Positions 10,617 through 22,805 are shown, counted from the stretch's first letter. The stretch is DNA of 64,000 bases from Actinomucor elegans (GCA_026027325.1 JAMSLZ010000010.1:930001-994000), one strand, 5' to 3'. Numbers and translations are program-made. The notes: generated from the letters alone by a model not told the origin.

Positions 10617-12673
10617 CAGTTAGATGAAACACGGTGTTATATAATCATAAATACTATACAGAAATATATGAAAAGAAGTGTATTTTTTTCAGTTCGCATG
10701 AATATCTATATAGTCTAATAAAGCCACGTTGTTGAATGTCAAACCGGATTCTTATGTTTGATTACTTAAAAAATCACGTTCCGCAAAGAGAAACCATTGC
10801 ATTACTTGTCTCACCTAATCAATAAAAATATGGAGTAGGATGTAGGACAAAATCAGATCAAATTGTACTAGAACTTTGCATGTATTAGTTTTACTTTATG
10901 ATATAATCGAATAGATACGCACTGTTTGAACAAGGATATTCCTGGTCACCCTTAGAAAAAAAATGCGACGGCCAAGAAAAGTGTTTGCCACTTATAAAAT
11001 TTCATAAAGGTTGTCGTTCTACGGCATGAATACGATACAAATTTAATTGTCAAAATTAATTATTTAACAAAAAAAAGAGACGTCGTACAGCAGCTGAAGA
11101 GGAACGCTCTGAATATGAGCTACTTATTAAATGCGGTATATGGTCAGGATGGACTGAAAGATCTATTAATCTACTTTAACATAAAATACATGTAATTTAT
11201 TTGCAGTTCAATTAAATAAATGATCATACAGCAAAAGTATCAGCTCATTGTGAGTATATATCACTTATCAAAAGCAAGTATTCGACTGGGAGCGACAAAG
11301 AGATTTATAAACGATTCAATCTAAATTATATGAATTTCCTGATGAATTTCACAGTTAATCACTAAAATGTAGTATGCACATAATACTCTGATAAGAAGGG
11401 CAGGTTCATTTTGAACGTAACTAAATCTTGGAAATCTCGGTCTGAAGATAATTACACTTTTGAAATTTTTCTACTCTTAACGTCTTTACACCATTCGCTT
11501 GAAAGATTCCGGTTTATTTTCGCATTCATCAAGTAATAGATGCTCTGAATGAACGACTGATTCTATTAAGATTATTATTTGAGTTAAATACAATGGGCAT
11601 AATATATTTTAACGGCTGGTTGAAAATTACCTTATTTCATGTAAGCTTGATCTATAGATCTCTTGAATGATTGTTCATTATCCCATCTAAGTTGCAGTGC
11701 TTACCGGATAATCCATTTTGTTCATTAGGTTTTTTTTTTGTTTATCGAAGAGCGTATTCAGCCGATTGGACTCAATTGTTTTTTTTATTCATTACAACGA
11801 ACTGCTTTACACTGATAGGCGTCCCAGAACTTGGATTCCCTCTTCAAACATCCCTACTTCGCCAAACGTTTACATTGTCGTATTTGAATTAGTCAACAAC
11901 GAACCGATATAGAGTAATAATATCCTGGCAATATATCTGGTTTGCCAGATAGGCTGTTTTAAATAAGCCCACTTTATCAATATACATCAATAGAAGAGGT
12001 ATTTAAATATTGATATCCACATTTAGACGAAGATTTAGTAACTACGCGTGTTGAAGCGAATGTCGGCGCACATTTATGCGTTGAAGTTTCCTTGAATAAG
12101 AAATGACTTTGTGTATACATAGGATTAGATAGCTGCTATAAGATTCCAAAAAAAAAAAAAAAAAAAAAAAAAAAATAGCATTTTATTTCAACTTGAGTTA
12201 TAATATATATTCGTAAAACGAGTGCACTTTAATTGAATGCTTAGTTGTACTCCCTCTTTCTTCCTCTCTCTCTCTCTCTTCCTCTAAAGTAAACATAGTA
12301 GAAACGAATAGTTTGCGCATATGATCCTATATCGCCATGACGGACTTGGTGTCACCTTCCCTATTACAATCCCTAAACCAGATCACGATGTAAATAATAT
12401 CCCAAGAGGATATAGCTTTGTAATCATGTTATAGTTAAACTACTATAAAACTCTTTCTTGGTTTTGTGCATTACAAGTGCAAGCAAAATTGATATTGTAC
12501 ATCGCGTTAGAGGCTTGTTTTGCTTAACGCCAGTCCTTGTTCTTTCACGAAACACTCTTGGCTATTCCTTACACAAGGGTTTTATTAATATGATATAGTA
12601 GAAGAACATAGATGTGCATATTACACTTGAAACGCGTGCACTTGGTTCAAAAAGTCGTGTGATGGTATCTTGT
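10617..12673. other. Intergenic, decayed sequence only
   Basis: No intact gene. Near 11073-11135 a short open stretch reads KKRRRTAAEEERSEYELL but leads nowhere. Around 11640-11668 there is a copy of the ATCTATAGATC-type repeat. An A28 run lies at 12148-12175 and a CT-rich run near 12255-12290. Confidence 0.5.
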
Positions 12674-13089
12674 TTACATATAAGTTCTTTGCAAATAATT
12701 AGGATAATAAGTATTATTGTACGCTGCATAAGTTGGCATGGCACCATTATACATGGAAGGGGTATTATACATATATTGGTATGCTGGTGCACCATATGCC
12801 ATTGCAGTGTATGCGGGAGAAGCAGCAGCATATCCGTTCATCATTGCGTTGGGGTATACTTGTTGCTGCTGGTAAGCATTATAATAGGTAGTCGGTGTTG
12901 CGTATTGTGTTGGAGTGTAATAAGAGCTGTATTGAGGATAATATCTTCGATAGTATCTCTCCAGCTAAGATAATCACCCATTAAATATCCCACGTTTAAT
13001 ATTTATTATATAGTAATTACCTCAGTATTGTAGCCATTACCATATCCATAGTAATTATAAGGATCTTCTACACTATTAAAGTTACCCAT
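12674..13089 (-). CDS. Small tyrosine-rich low-complexity protein
   Basis: Two exons, 13089-13021 and 12964-12674, joined by an intron with gtaatt...cttag ends in phase 0, give 119 residues. The protein is dominated by Tyr, Ala, Asn, Gln, Pro and Met, with strings such as YNYYGYGNGYN, RYYRRYYPQYSSYY, NAYQQQQVYP and YPNYLQRTYM. There is no signal peptide, membrane span or known domain. Such composition is typical of prion-like, phase-separating or wall/assembly proteins; I cannot say which. The low-complexity frame is stop-free over the whole second exon while other frames are not, and its composition is too biased for chance. A clear TATA box was not found. Confidence 0.65.
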
Positions 13090-13762
13090 GATACTGCAAT
13101 TTCTTTTTTGATTTTAATGATGGAAAAGAGAAAAAGAAAGATAGTTTATAAATGCGACAATAATAAAATAACGGTTGCAGTGTGTTCATTGTCAATCATC
13201 CCCTTAATAAATTCGGCTGTGTTTTATAACAATGTGACACTTTTGAAGAAAAAGTAAACAAACAAAACTATAAGTAAACGGTTAAACCATCTTTTTGAAA
13301 TAAGCCTGCGTATATTTAGCTATCATTTGGGTACATGCAAACCAGCGTCATATCACAGCCGATCGCGTCTCATAGTATGCTTTATAGCGTATAATGGATC
13401 CTCTTGGTTATCTCTTGTTTGTTTCGCTCAAGTGTGTATAGCTTTCCTTCTGTTATATACGAGTTACACAGTGAAAGTAAATGCTCAGCCTTTATTTCGT
13501 TCTACAATACAATGAATGGCTTCTAATGATCGATAGAGTCAACTTTTCTTGTAAGTCGTCATCCTTTGAAACTTGATCTTCAATTGATACACATGGAACA
13601 TAAAAAATGATGTGTGCATACATGATGCATTAAAAACCGCCACTTTTTATAACTGAAAATGAGCTATTTGAAGCTATATTCATGAACAGACAGTTTCTCA
13701 GGTTTAATCTACACATCTTTAGATGAATGCTGCGGAAGATCACGAGCTTCTTTATTATAAAA
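13090..13762. other. Intergenic between two minus-strand genes
   Basis: Contains the upstream region of the tyrosine-rich gene and the 3' side of the Sel1-repeat gene. The open frame at 13327-13515 (plus) has no recognisable feature. Confidence 0.4.
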
Positions 13763-14822
13763 CTAATCATAGTAGTTACAAGTTTCATGGTCATGGGAAA
13801 TGGTGGAATGATTGACTATCGTTGAACCGCCTATTGACATTGAGTTATTGTTGATAAAAGAAGATGTATTATCGATATTGATTCTCTGTTGTTGATTGGG
13901 TATCACTTGTGCTTTCTGTTCGTCCATTAAGCTACTCACATAATCTCTATACTCTATCGCCCGTCGATTACCATTCTCTACAGCCATTAAAAAGTACTTG
14001 AGAGCTGATACATAATCCACATGGGCTACGCCCAATCCATTCAAATACATGAGTCCTACTTGATACTGAGCTTCATGACTGCGATTTTCTGCTGCTGTTA
14101 AAAACCATTCGAGTGCTTTTGCATAATCCTGTTTTGTACCATGTCCGTCATAATACATCCATGCCAAATTGCACTGTCCCGAGCTATTGCCATGGTGCGC
14201 TGATTTACTGTACCAATCAAAAGCTGCTCTATAATCTACTTTGAGACCAGCAAGGCCCTTTTTGTGATAGACACCCAACTGGTTCTGCGCACTACTGTTG
14301 TATAAGGCTGCTTTGGTAAACCACTTCAAAGCATGGGTATAATCTTGAGGCACACCCCAACCGCGTTGATACATGAATCCCAGTGTGTTTTGTGCGCTGG
14401 CATTATCATTCTTGGCAGCTCGAGTAAACCACTTGTAGGCGATAGTATAATTTTTTTTCAAGATAGGTGTACCGTAATAATACAGACTACCCAGATGGAA
14501 CTGTGCTTCCGTGTTTGTGTTGGCTGCTTCAACGAAGCATTCAAAAGCACGTTCAAAGTCTTGGCCAATACCCAGGCCATGCTGATATGCGAGTCCCAGT
14601 TGATTCAGTGCTCCAGTATGTCCTGCCTCGGATGCTTTGGTGAACCAATTGAATGCCATGTCATGATTGGGAGGGCTTTGAGATAGACACTTTTTGCCCA
14701 GGTTGTATTGTGCTTCACTATCACCATGTGAAGCCCGTTTTTTTAGGTTAATCACATCTATTATTCCTTGTAGGTTTATTTCAACAAAAATTGAAAATTT
14801 GAGATTGCTTACATACCCTCAT
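13763..14822 (-). CDS. Sel1-like repeat protein
   Basis: About seven tandem Sel1-like repeats of some 36 residues, each with the AxxxLGxxYxxGxG pattern (for example SAQNTLGFMYQRGWG, QCNLAWMYYDGHG, AQYQVGLMYLNGLG) followed by DYxxAxxWFxxAA. They form an alpha-solenoid that serves as a protein scaffold; fungal members include Chs4/Skt5-type activators and ubiquitin-ligase adaptors. The best model is a 10-nt first coding exon (14822-14813) and a 55-nt intron with gtaagc...aatag ends. The main exon is 14757-13763. This gives 334 residues, and the main exon has no usable ATG before the first repeat. The tail after the repeats is Asn/Ser/Gln-rich. No membrane or enzyme domain is seen, so the partner is unknown. 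Confidence 0.85.
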
Positions 14823-14885
14823 TTTTGCCTATGCTCTTTTTGAAAATAAGGATCTCATTATATAGTGTACTTTGCGAAAGAAAGC

Positions 14886-14908
14886 AAAAAAAAAAAAAAA
14901 AAAAAAAA
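14886..14908. repeat. Homopolymer run, 23 A
   Basis: Uninterrupted A run about 65 bases upstream of the Sel1-repeat gene start, in its probable promoter. Confidence 0.95.
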
Positions 14909-17700
14909 GATAGTTATTCTAATTGATATAGTTTATTAGTTACATTGCAATCATGTGGGCTAGGAAATAGACTGTGTACTACTACTATGCATCAGCGCCT
15001 GTCCGCGTCTTTCGTTAAATCAGGATAAAAGGTTATATTTAGCTTAACTTTAAGCGCTTGTCAAAAACTCTATCACTCTATTTCACCGTACTATTAGTTC
15101 GCGGTTCTAATTGGCTTATTATTAAATTTCGGACATGCCGTGAAACAGAGTATACAATATTGTGTATCTTTTTGACCTAAGTATTTTGTTTTACTATTAA
15201 CGAAATACATTATGTGTACCTATCTAAGCAATATCATAATTTTCTTGAAATACTAGAAGGAATATACAGTTCGACTTTCGATTTAACGATACCTTTTTTT
15301 TTCAGAACCGTAGTTTCTTTGATTAGGTAACCAGACTAGTCAAAGTATTAATTATCAAATGTAAATAAAACATATGATGCAATAAAAGACAAAATAAAAT
15401 TGTAACTAGTAAAGTAGCTCTTTCTGAATATACACTACAAATCAGGTACGACGTTTGACCCAGAATTTTCGAGTATAACTTTTTTTTTTTTTTTGATTTA
15501 CTAGACTTAAATAGGCACACATCGTAGAGAAGGTAAGATTTGAATATATAATTGGATAAAATGGAAGAGAAGGGGATTATTGGGAGAAATAATGGAGGAT
15601 ACTTAAATTTCAGTTAATTTAGAACCGGTATACTCATCAGAACCGAAATTTGGGGTTCGACTTTGGCTATGATGATGTCCCGTCGGGATACGAGATTTGT
15701 CGGCTATAGATTGCCAGTAAGAGCATTATACATACTGTTGGGTAGTAGAGGTTACTATCATCTAGGAAATATAATGGACGATCAAAGTTCAGATGGTGGT
15801 CTTAAATTGATTAGTGCCATGTAAATATCATCCAGGTTGAAAGCCTCTGTGGCAATGGAGCACTGCAGAATAGTCGTCCAAACTCTTTCTGATAGGATAA
15901 AGTACTAGAAAATGCTAGAACGAATCAATCTTTGTGTGGTATAGACAACAATGTGAGGATGAAGCTCAATCAATGGGTTGTAGATAGATTCTGGGAATAG
16001 ACAGAGTTGTCAGGATGAGTTTGCTACCATTTGAATTGCGGAAAGCTACTGATCTATAATTTCATCATAGATTAAGACCTTGGGGCTGATATCTCTATTA
16101 GTATATCATCCAGTCTAGTAAATCCGTAATAAATCTATAGCATGCTCAAGAAGAGATTCGTTGAAAATATTATACAATTATCTATTACCTTTTGTTTTCA
16201 TTCATCTTTAGGCCCTACGATTCTGCGATATGAGACTTATAAAAAAAATATTCAACGATCTGTAGATCACTTGATTGATTTCGGTCCAATGTCGCATTAT
16301 ATTAGTGTTCTACGCACAGCATCTGCTAGAATTTCAGTTTATCTAAAAGAGCACAACATTCACCCAGCTCAAAAAACTTTTTTACACTACAAGTTAGAAA
16401 AAAAAAGAGATGAAATGCATGAAGAAAGAAAAATTCTCAATTTTCGTAGTTTAAAACTACAACATACGCAAGTAAGATTGACACGTCGTTAATTCATAAA
16501 GATGGATATTGCAGTTGCTCATAATCTGTTGTACACATTAGCATTTTGCAGTATTGATAAAGGTTATAGAGAATCAAATTAGCTTTCGAATGACGCAAGT
16601 ATTGTAATAAAGTGAATAGCAAAAAAAAATATCCATTCTTGATTGCTTAGAGCCCCCATACGTTGATATAATCACATCATGTGTATAAACATTATTCTGT
16701 TTACAATAATCAAGTATAGTGCATGTGCTGGTAGAGGGATAGAAAGAGAGAGAAGGTACTAAAGAAGAAGAGATCAAAATATATCATGATTCAAGTCATA
16801 TTGAACATAAATGATATCGAAATTTGAATGCATTAATCAATTATTAATATCTGATTTTCTGTTGCCATCCAGCAAAGATTCTCTTCATTTTTATTTTTTG
16901 TTGGATCAATCAAACTTGCTCATACAACTTACGAAGATGCAGTTCTGCCTAAACTGCATTATCAAAAATGATATACTCATCCTATAGATGCAAACGGATG
17001 CATTATTAATGTAAAATACTGCAATTAATGAAAGACTGTTTTTGATGATATATGATGGTGAATTTCCAAGCTTTTTCGTATGACTTTTCAAACATGCCCT
17101 GCCAGTCAATTGTCTGAGTTTGTCTAGTTAATATTCTGAAAACTTGTCTCTCTATCCCCTCAGTATGACAGCTTGAGGACATGTAAATAAAATCAAAAAG
17201 GTTTTCTTCTCTACAAAAAAAAAGGCATATCTTTCTTAGTTTTTATGTCCTTCAACTTCCTTTTAAATTACAATTCATTTGCAGAGTACTATTTTTCATG
17301 TATATGTTGGAATGAATGAGTAAATTTAGACGATTTCAAAAGAAACAAAAGAAAATATTATGAGAAAGTGAAAAGAAAGATCAAAAACTCTTTATTGCAC
17401 GGCTTGAGGTTTATGTTATATACCATATGATTGCATGATGTCAGGTATATTACAGTACTGTTGGTAGATCATGTCGTGAAATTGGGTATATGGAATACTA
17501 TTCTCCGCTCTTGAATTTCAGTCTGGTTCCTGAGTTTATGAAACTGAACCGCAGCAAGGACGATCGACCCCATTCACCGATTAGCATATTCTAGAAGATC
17601 TGTTTGTTACATTTGCTTTCAGATAATCTATTTTATCATAAATGACTCATGTGTAACCCAATTGAATGGACCGATCATCGGAGTTAGCTCAGTTGTCACA
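14909..17700. other. Long intergenic stretch, one possible exon remnant
   Basis: Mostly AT-rich DNA. At 16211-16492 (plus) a 93-codon open frame follows a convincing 3' splice site (pyrimidine tract then CATCTTTAG). It encodes a basic, helical, Lys/Arg-rich tail (KLEKKRDEMHEERKILNFRSL) ending in LTRR. No matching upstream exon was found in 15540-16140, so this is either the last exon of an unrecognised gene or a relic. Confidence 0.4.
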
Positions 17701-17710
17701 TATATATAAG
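17701..17710 (+). promoter_or_regulatory. TATA-like element of the acetyltransferase gene
   Basis: TATATATAAG about 70 bases before the ATG at 17778, with a T/C-rich leader in between. Confidence 0.5.
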
Positions 17711-17777
17711 AAAAAACGCCACTAGTCTGTTTTTATTGTTACCACTTCTTTTCTTCTTCTTTTTTCTTTTTCTACTC

Positions 17778-18281
17778 ATGAGTATCTTTGTCGATATCAA
17801 GCCAGGTACTGTGGATGATGTGCCAGTTATTTTAAATTTCATCAAAAGCCTTGCAGCCTACGAAAAGCTTGCTCATGAAGTGGTCGCGACAGAAGATATT
17901 TTACGTGAAAGTCTGTTTGGAGAACGCCGTTATGCCGAAGTCATCATTGCCTATGGTAAAAAAAATGAACAAGCTCCTGTAGAGCCAGCTGGTATGGCTC
18001 TTTTCTTCCACAACTTTTCTACTTTTCTTGGACGTCCTGGATTGTATTTAGAAGATTTGTTTGTCAATCCTGAATTTAGAGGTTCAGGTATTGGCAAGCG
18101 CCTTTTAATTCAGTTGGCTGCCATTGCCAAGGAAAGAAGCTGTGCTCGTTATGAATGGGTGTGTTTGGATTGGAATAAGCCTTCAAGAGAGTTTTATGAA
18201 GCTCTTGGTGCTAAAGCTCAAAGCCAATGGATTATTCACCGTGTTGAAGGAAAGTCTCTCGATGACCTCGCTGCCATGTAG
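17778..18281 (+). CDS. GNAT N-acetyltransferase, SSAT/thialysine type
   Basis: Single-exon gene of 167 residues. The GNAT fold is clear: N-terminal IKPGTVDDVPVILNFIKSLA, then AGMALFFHNFSTF (beta 4), YLEDLFVNPEFR, and the acetyl-CoA pyrophosphate loop RGSGIGKRLL. C-terminal motifs are ARYEWVCLDWNKPSREFYEALGA and a closing helix. The order LEDLFV / RGxGIG / DWNxPxxxFY is that of the diamine (spermidine/spermine) and thialysine acetyltransferases, which acetylate polyamines or aminoethyl-cysteine in the cytosol. Substrate cannot be read from sequence. The ATG at 17778 is chosen because the open frame upstream lacks another ATG and starts in the T-rich leader. No targeting signal is seen. Confidence 0.9.
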   Translation: MSIFVDIKPGTVDDVPVILNFIKSLAAYEKLAHEVVATEDILRESLFGERRYAEVIIAYGKKNEQAPVEPAGMALFFHNFSTFLGRPGLYLEDLFVNPEFRGSGIGKRLLIQLAAIAKERSCARYEWVCLDWNKPSREFYEALGAKAQSQWIIHRVEGKSLDDLAAM

Positions 18282-18480
18282 TAAATTTTGAAACAATATG
18301 CATATATACATACATATATATTTAACTAGTATTATAGATCAATTAAAGCGCTTTATTATTGATATTTGGATTACATAGTTTAAACAGGATTCTTTATTCC
18401 CTGTATTTTGGGTTCAAGTTGTTTCAAACTCTGCATTGATATATACAAATTTACATGTTTTTTGGGGGTATTCTCGAACT

Positions 18481-18950
18481 TTAATCATTACTGAAAGTCT
18501 GTTGAAGGGCTATAGATGACAATCCTCTTAGTTTACTCATTGCTGAAGAAGGTTCTGTTTCTTCTGTCACTAATGCTACTGCCGTTTGTGGGTCATTTTC
18601 TGTATTGAATTCAGTGCTACTTGTCCATGCAGGCTCGCCTGTTACAATGACGCGTTCTAATAACGGTGAAGTCGAAGTTCCCACGGTAGTAATATCACTT
18701 GTGCTAGTGATGTATCGCTCAAATGCGGGCAATTGACTGGATTTTGAAGCCTGAATTCGAAGTTCGTTTAGTTCTGGCCATCTCGTATCTGGGTCGGTAC
18801 TTGATGATATTCTATCCTTTTGATCCAAATGCTTCTCAATGGCTGAAAGAGATTTGAATATCTCAATAGCATGCTTATGTACCCTGGTTGCATGCTCCTT
18901 TATCAACGCAACTTTAAAAGACCTTTAATGCTCTTGTTCTTCCTTCTGCT

Positions 18951-18988
<38 letters not shown>

Positions 18989-19780
18989 TTCTGATACTCT
19001 ATCTGCTGCTAGTTTAGCTTGCTGTAGAGCAACAGTCATTGTCTGCGATGATGATGTACTTAGTTCGTCTACATACGCTATTCTTTTTAATAGAATTTTC
19101 TGCTCCATATTGATATGTGACATATGTTCTTTTACATGTGATTGTAATCCAAAGAATGTATCCATGACAAGCTCTATTGACAATGAATCTAATGTACATT
19201 CAGTACCATCTACTTGGCACAAGAGGCAGACAGTTTACCTTGGGTCTCTTTTCCTGTTTCTTTGATCGACTTGGCAGATGATTTCAACCCTAATAACGAC
19301 TCTAGGCCAAACCCTTTCTCTTGTTCTTTGATAAATGGCTCAAACTTTTTTATTTGTCCTAGTAAAACAAGTTCCTCTTCTTCCTCTTCCTCTCCGGGGC
19401 CTTTTACAACTTGAATGATACCCTATATTTAATGTAAGCAGAAAAGAATGAAACCATGCAAACCTATCTCATACTTGTTCAGAGTTTTCATCCTCTATGT
19501 CTTCTATTGTCGAACTATCTATTGGTAACTATTAATATGAAAGTAGTATGCTAGTTGAAGAAAAAAAAAAGCTTACCTAAATCGTCTTGATCATCTTCCT
19601 GATGTGATTGTAAATATAGTTTACCTTGCAAAGAATGCTTATTTGTCGAAGTAGAAGTGCTCGGGGTAATATTTGGTGTTTGTCGAACACCTAATGAGGT
19701 TGACTGATCTTGTCCCTATTGAAGTTGAATTAGCATAAAATGACAGATTAAATAGCAGTAATGTAATTGCAGTTTACCAT
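18481..19780 (-). CDS. BORC complex subunit 5-like protein (BORCS5/LOH12CR1 family)
   Basis: Six exons in one phase: 19780-19778 (the ATG alone), 19715-19577, 19518-19475, 19422-19239, 19188-18988 and 18911-18481, giving 333 residues. The N-terminus becomes MGQDQSTS, a myristoylation-type start as in animal BORCS5. It is followed by a disordered segment, then GIIQVVKG, an acidic run, and the hydrophobic IKKFEPFIKEQ. A coiled-coil stretch contains QSHVKEHMSHINMEQKILLKRI, which parallels the conserved BORCS5 core (a leucine/valine-Lys-Arg-Ile pattern). BORC sits on the lysosome/vacuole surface and recruits Arl8 for positioning. The intron between exons 4 and 5 has several in-phase acceptors (26, 29 or 50 nt); I prefer 50. 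The last intron holds a T34 run. Family call is by my alignment, moderate certainty. Confidence 0.6.
18952..18985. repeat. Homopolymer run, 34 T (A on the coding strand), inside an intron
   Basis: Lies directly after the 5' splice site of the last BORCS5-like intron (gtaaaaaa on the minus strand). Confidence 0.95.
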
Positions 19781-20569
19781 AATTAATATAATAGCAGGAA
19801 AAAAGTCTCTCTCATTTATCGTTTATGCTTCCTTGAGGTCGAAAATCGTTCGGCGTTTCATATTTTCTTTATTCATTGGTTACCCGCCAATCACCAACAA
19901 GTACAATTACGCCACATGAAGTGCGAAGTTTAATGTTCATCCCTATTTGCAGCTATGAGATATTCGAAGCTCATTGTCATACGCATTAGTGTGAAAGAAA
20001 TGAAGCCGTGTTGTAAATTATGCTTCTAAATTGCCATTCATCTTGTTAAAAACTGATGCAAAAAAGGTCTTATGCATACCAAGAACTATATCTAATGTTC
20101 ATCAGACAACAGTCGTGGTTCAGCACAGTAATGCGGTTACATACCATCCAAAAAAATTATGTGTAAAACGTCGTGATCTCATTCGTCGATACACTAAAAA
20201 TGTCTTTATAAAATGCGTGGAGAAAATGACGATTCATTGTATGGTTTAACAATTATTTGGGATTTCGTTTTAGCTTTAATATTATTTTAATAAGTAGTTC
20301 ATTGTATTGTTTGGGAAATATAGCCACTCTAGAGTATTCCATAAGATATACTAAAAATTCAAAAAAAAAAGTTGCGAATTTGGGCCTAAAGGGTATGCAT
20401 TTGAAAAATCTCCAGATTTCAAGCCATGTTTTCGAGTCTCTGTATGTTTCGACTGACTCCAATTTAATGTCGAATCTAATAGCTAGAATATGTTCACAAT
20501 GAAGTATCATACCTAAAAGGTTTATTTTTTTGACAACGGTTCAACAATTTTATTATGTTTTTATTCAAC

Positions 20570-20660
20570 AATGTAAAATGCATACCATTCAAAAATCTAG
20601 ATTTGTGATAGATCTATAGATTTCTTGATCGATGCCAGCCCAATATCACAGTTGATTAGT
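20570..20660 (-). repeat. Copy of the ATCTATAGATC-type dispersed repeat
   Basis: Reads AAATGCATACCATTC, then GATAGATCTATAGATTTC and CCCAATATCACAG, the same order of blocks as other copies but inverted. Confidence 0.55.
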
Positions 20661-20959
20661 GCGTCGCGCCCAAAATGATCTATTGCATCTATTAGAATAT
20701 CTACCCAATAGTAGTATAATGGATATATAAGTTAAAAAGACGCTGCTATCGCTACCAGTTAATTCATGTCAAACTTCATTGGATCGCTAACGTTTCCTGC
20801 AATTGCCGATATTTAATTATTGGATTGAGTACTGTACATAAACATATTACTATTTGCAGTAGCATAAACTTCAAAAAATCCTGAATTAAGAGCATTAACA
20901 ATCCTAAAGATAAGTATAAACGTTATTCGATTGAACTTTTCAAGGTGGGGCAAACCCCA

Positions 20960-20961
<2 letters not shown>

Positions 20962-20998
<37 letters not shown>
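20962..20998. repeat. Homopolymer run, 37 T
   Basis: Uninterrupted T run about 385 bases downstream of the formyltransferase 3' end. Confidence 0.95.
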
Positions 20999-21004
<6 letters not shown>

Positions 21005-21382
21005 AGCTATATCATATTTCCCCGCCGGATATACTCTAGTAATATTACCGGATATAGAACACTCCGAATAGCTACATATAATTTATACCTTAATAAAGAA
21101 CATACATAAATCGGTCATACTTACCACTTGTCAAAAATCCTGCACGAGAAAGTTATCCCCATCCAGGAATAGGATCCAAGGTTACTATTATCGCTCAAAC
21201 GGCTATATAACATAACCAGCAACTATTATATGTATTATATAAATTACTACATGTATGAACAAGAATGTCAGATTGATTCCAACGGATCAAAGTTCTTTTA
21301 CTATGAATACTTCCCCATCTTATAGTAATAAAAAGGTTTAATACGAATCTCATTCTATTCTTAAAATAAAGCTCATTTTAAT

Positions 21383-22729
21383 TTATTCTAACGTAAATTC
21401 TACTTTCTCATGCTGGGGCGTATATCGTTGCATTTTAGCCCTCTTTTTCATATTCCTCTCAATAATCAAATCATCTGTACCCAGCGAAACACCAAATTTG
21501 TCCTGTGCTTGATATCCATTACAGAAATCACTAGCTGAAATCACACCTTTGCTCTCGACTTTGAAACGAGAACAACCTATAATGCTTTCATCGCCAAATA
21601 CGATATGTACAGACTGACTTAGTTCATCCCATGCAAAGCTACCAGGGGCGTACTCCTTTAAGATTTCCACAGGTTGATCAGGCAGATGTAAATCCAGCAG
21701 TTGCACAACAATATCCTTGTACTTTTTCTTGTTGGTTTTATAAACAGTACGCAATGGATATTGTTCGCCAATCGCTCTGTGGACCTGTTCTGCTTGCCAG
21801 GCAGACATATTGACAAAGTCCATTTCAGACCATTCTTTTTTGACCTTGGGTGCCTTTGTGGCTTTAGAGACGTCTTGTACTACAGCGTTGGCCTTGCGTT
21901 GATGCAAGTGACGCAACGTATCTACCAGCATGCGGCTACCGACTGCGGCCAGTTGCTTTTTTAATGAGCTATAAACAGGTGGACTTGTTGAAAGATCAAA
22001 CTTTTCTTGAGCCAGGATACGGCCAGCATCAAATTCCCGATCGTCTAATTCCTGAATAGTAACTCCTGTCTCTGCGTCGCCGTACATGATGGCATGTTGT
22101 ATTGGCGCTGCACCTCTGTATTTTGGCAACAGAGATGGATGAACATTGACAGCGCCGTACTTGAGAGATGAGATGATATGAGGTGGAACAAAATACCCAA
22201 AAGAGACTACAACGCCCAAATCATAAGACTTATTGGAAGGCACTTGCCAATCGATAAGTGTTTTGGCAAGTGGTGGAGTATGATATATAGAAAGATGGTT
22301 TGCTTCTGCAATGCCTTTGGTATCACCTGTCAAAATGATGAGAAAACTGAGCTTTCAAAATCAATACTTTTATCTTACTAGGTGTAAGCTTCTCGAGCTT
22401 TCTACCAGTTTTTCTGTCAGGAGGGCAAACGAGATCTATGCTTTCTATGCACGATCCCTGTTGGTCTAATTGATGATCTCGAGATTAGACGCATTCAAAT
22501 AACATAATCTAAGGGTTACCCTTTTCGTTTATAAGCGCATTCAAGTGGGTTGACGCAAAATCATCCGTACCGAAAAACAAGACGCGTAACTTGTCTGTCT
22601 TCGTGGAGGTGCTATATCTGTATGCTGATGTAACGCGCTATTTAAGCTTGTTATTCTACATATCACTGAGGATAGAACCATCTTATTTACATTTATTTTA
22701 AAGGTGCTTGCTGCAATATATCGGAACAT
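21383..22729 (-). CDS. FMT1: Mitochondrial methionyl-tRNA formyltransferase
   Basis: Formylates initiator Met-tRNA with 10-formyl-THF for mitochondrial translation. Four exons, 22729-22691, 22637-22520, 22435-22379 and 22326-21383, join in phase to 385 residues. Exon 1 and the start of exon 2 make a basic, Ser/Thr-rich presequence (MFRYIAASTFKIN, then RVTSAYRYSTSTK), fitting mitochondrial import. Then come the Rossmann-like start LRVLFFGTDDFAS, the PPDRKTGR loop, VVSFGYFVPP, and the catalytic/folate signature NVHPSLLPKYRGAAPIQHAI. Motif VTIQELDDREFDAGRIL and a C-terminal OB-like domain follow. All usual key positions (Asn and His of NVHPSLLP, Asp of FDAG) are present. The neighbouring minus-strand gene ends only 76 bases upstream of this start, so the promoter must be very short or overlap that gene. 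Confidence 0.93.
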
Positions 22730-22805
22730 TTTGTTTTATGGTAAAAAAGAAAAAGAAAAAGAAAAAAGCCCATGGGGTTTAAAGCAAATGTGTATTTACT
22801 ATGTC

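Larger units (their letters stand above)
19781..21382. other. Intergenic, repeats and no supported gene
   Basis: Short overlapping open frames on both strands near 20253-20510 are mutual shadows without domain content. A copy of the ATCTATAGATC-type repeat lies at about 20570-20660 and a T37 run at 20962-20998. Confidence 0.5.

Noticed and set aside
17680..17710. tRNA A-box-like TAGCTCAGTTG upstream of the acetyltransferase
   Set aside because: No B-box and no cloverleaf follow; TATA-like sequence there fits a polymerase II promoter better.
19189..19238. Ultra-short 26- or 29-nt intron in the BORCS5-like gene
   Set aside because: Two early acceptors keep the frame, but a third (ACATTAG) gives a normal 50-nt intron in the same phase, so no unusual splicing is needed.
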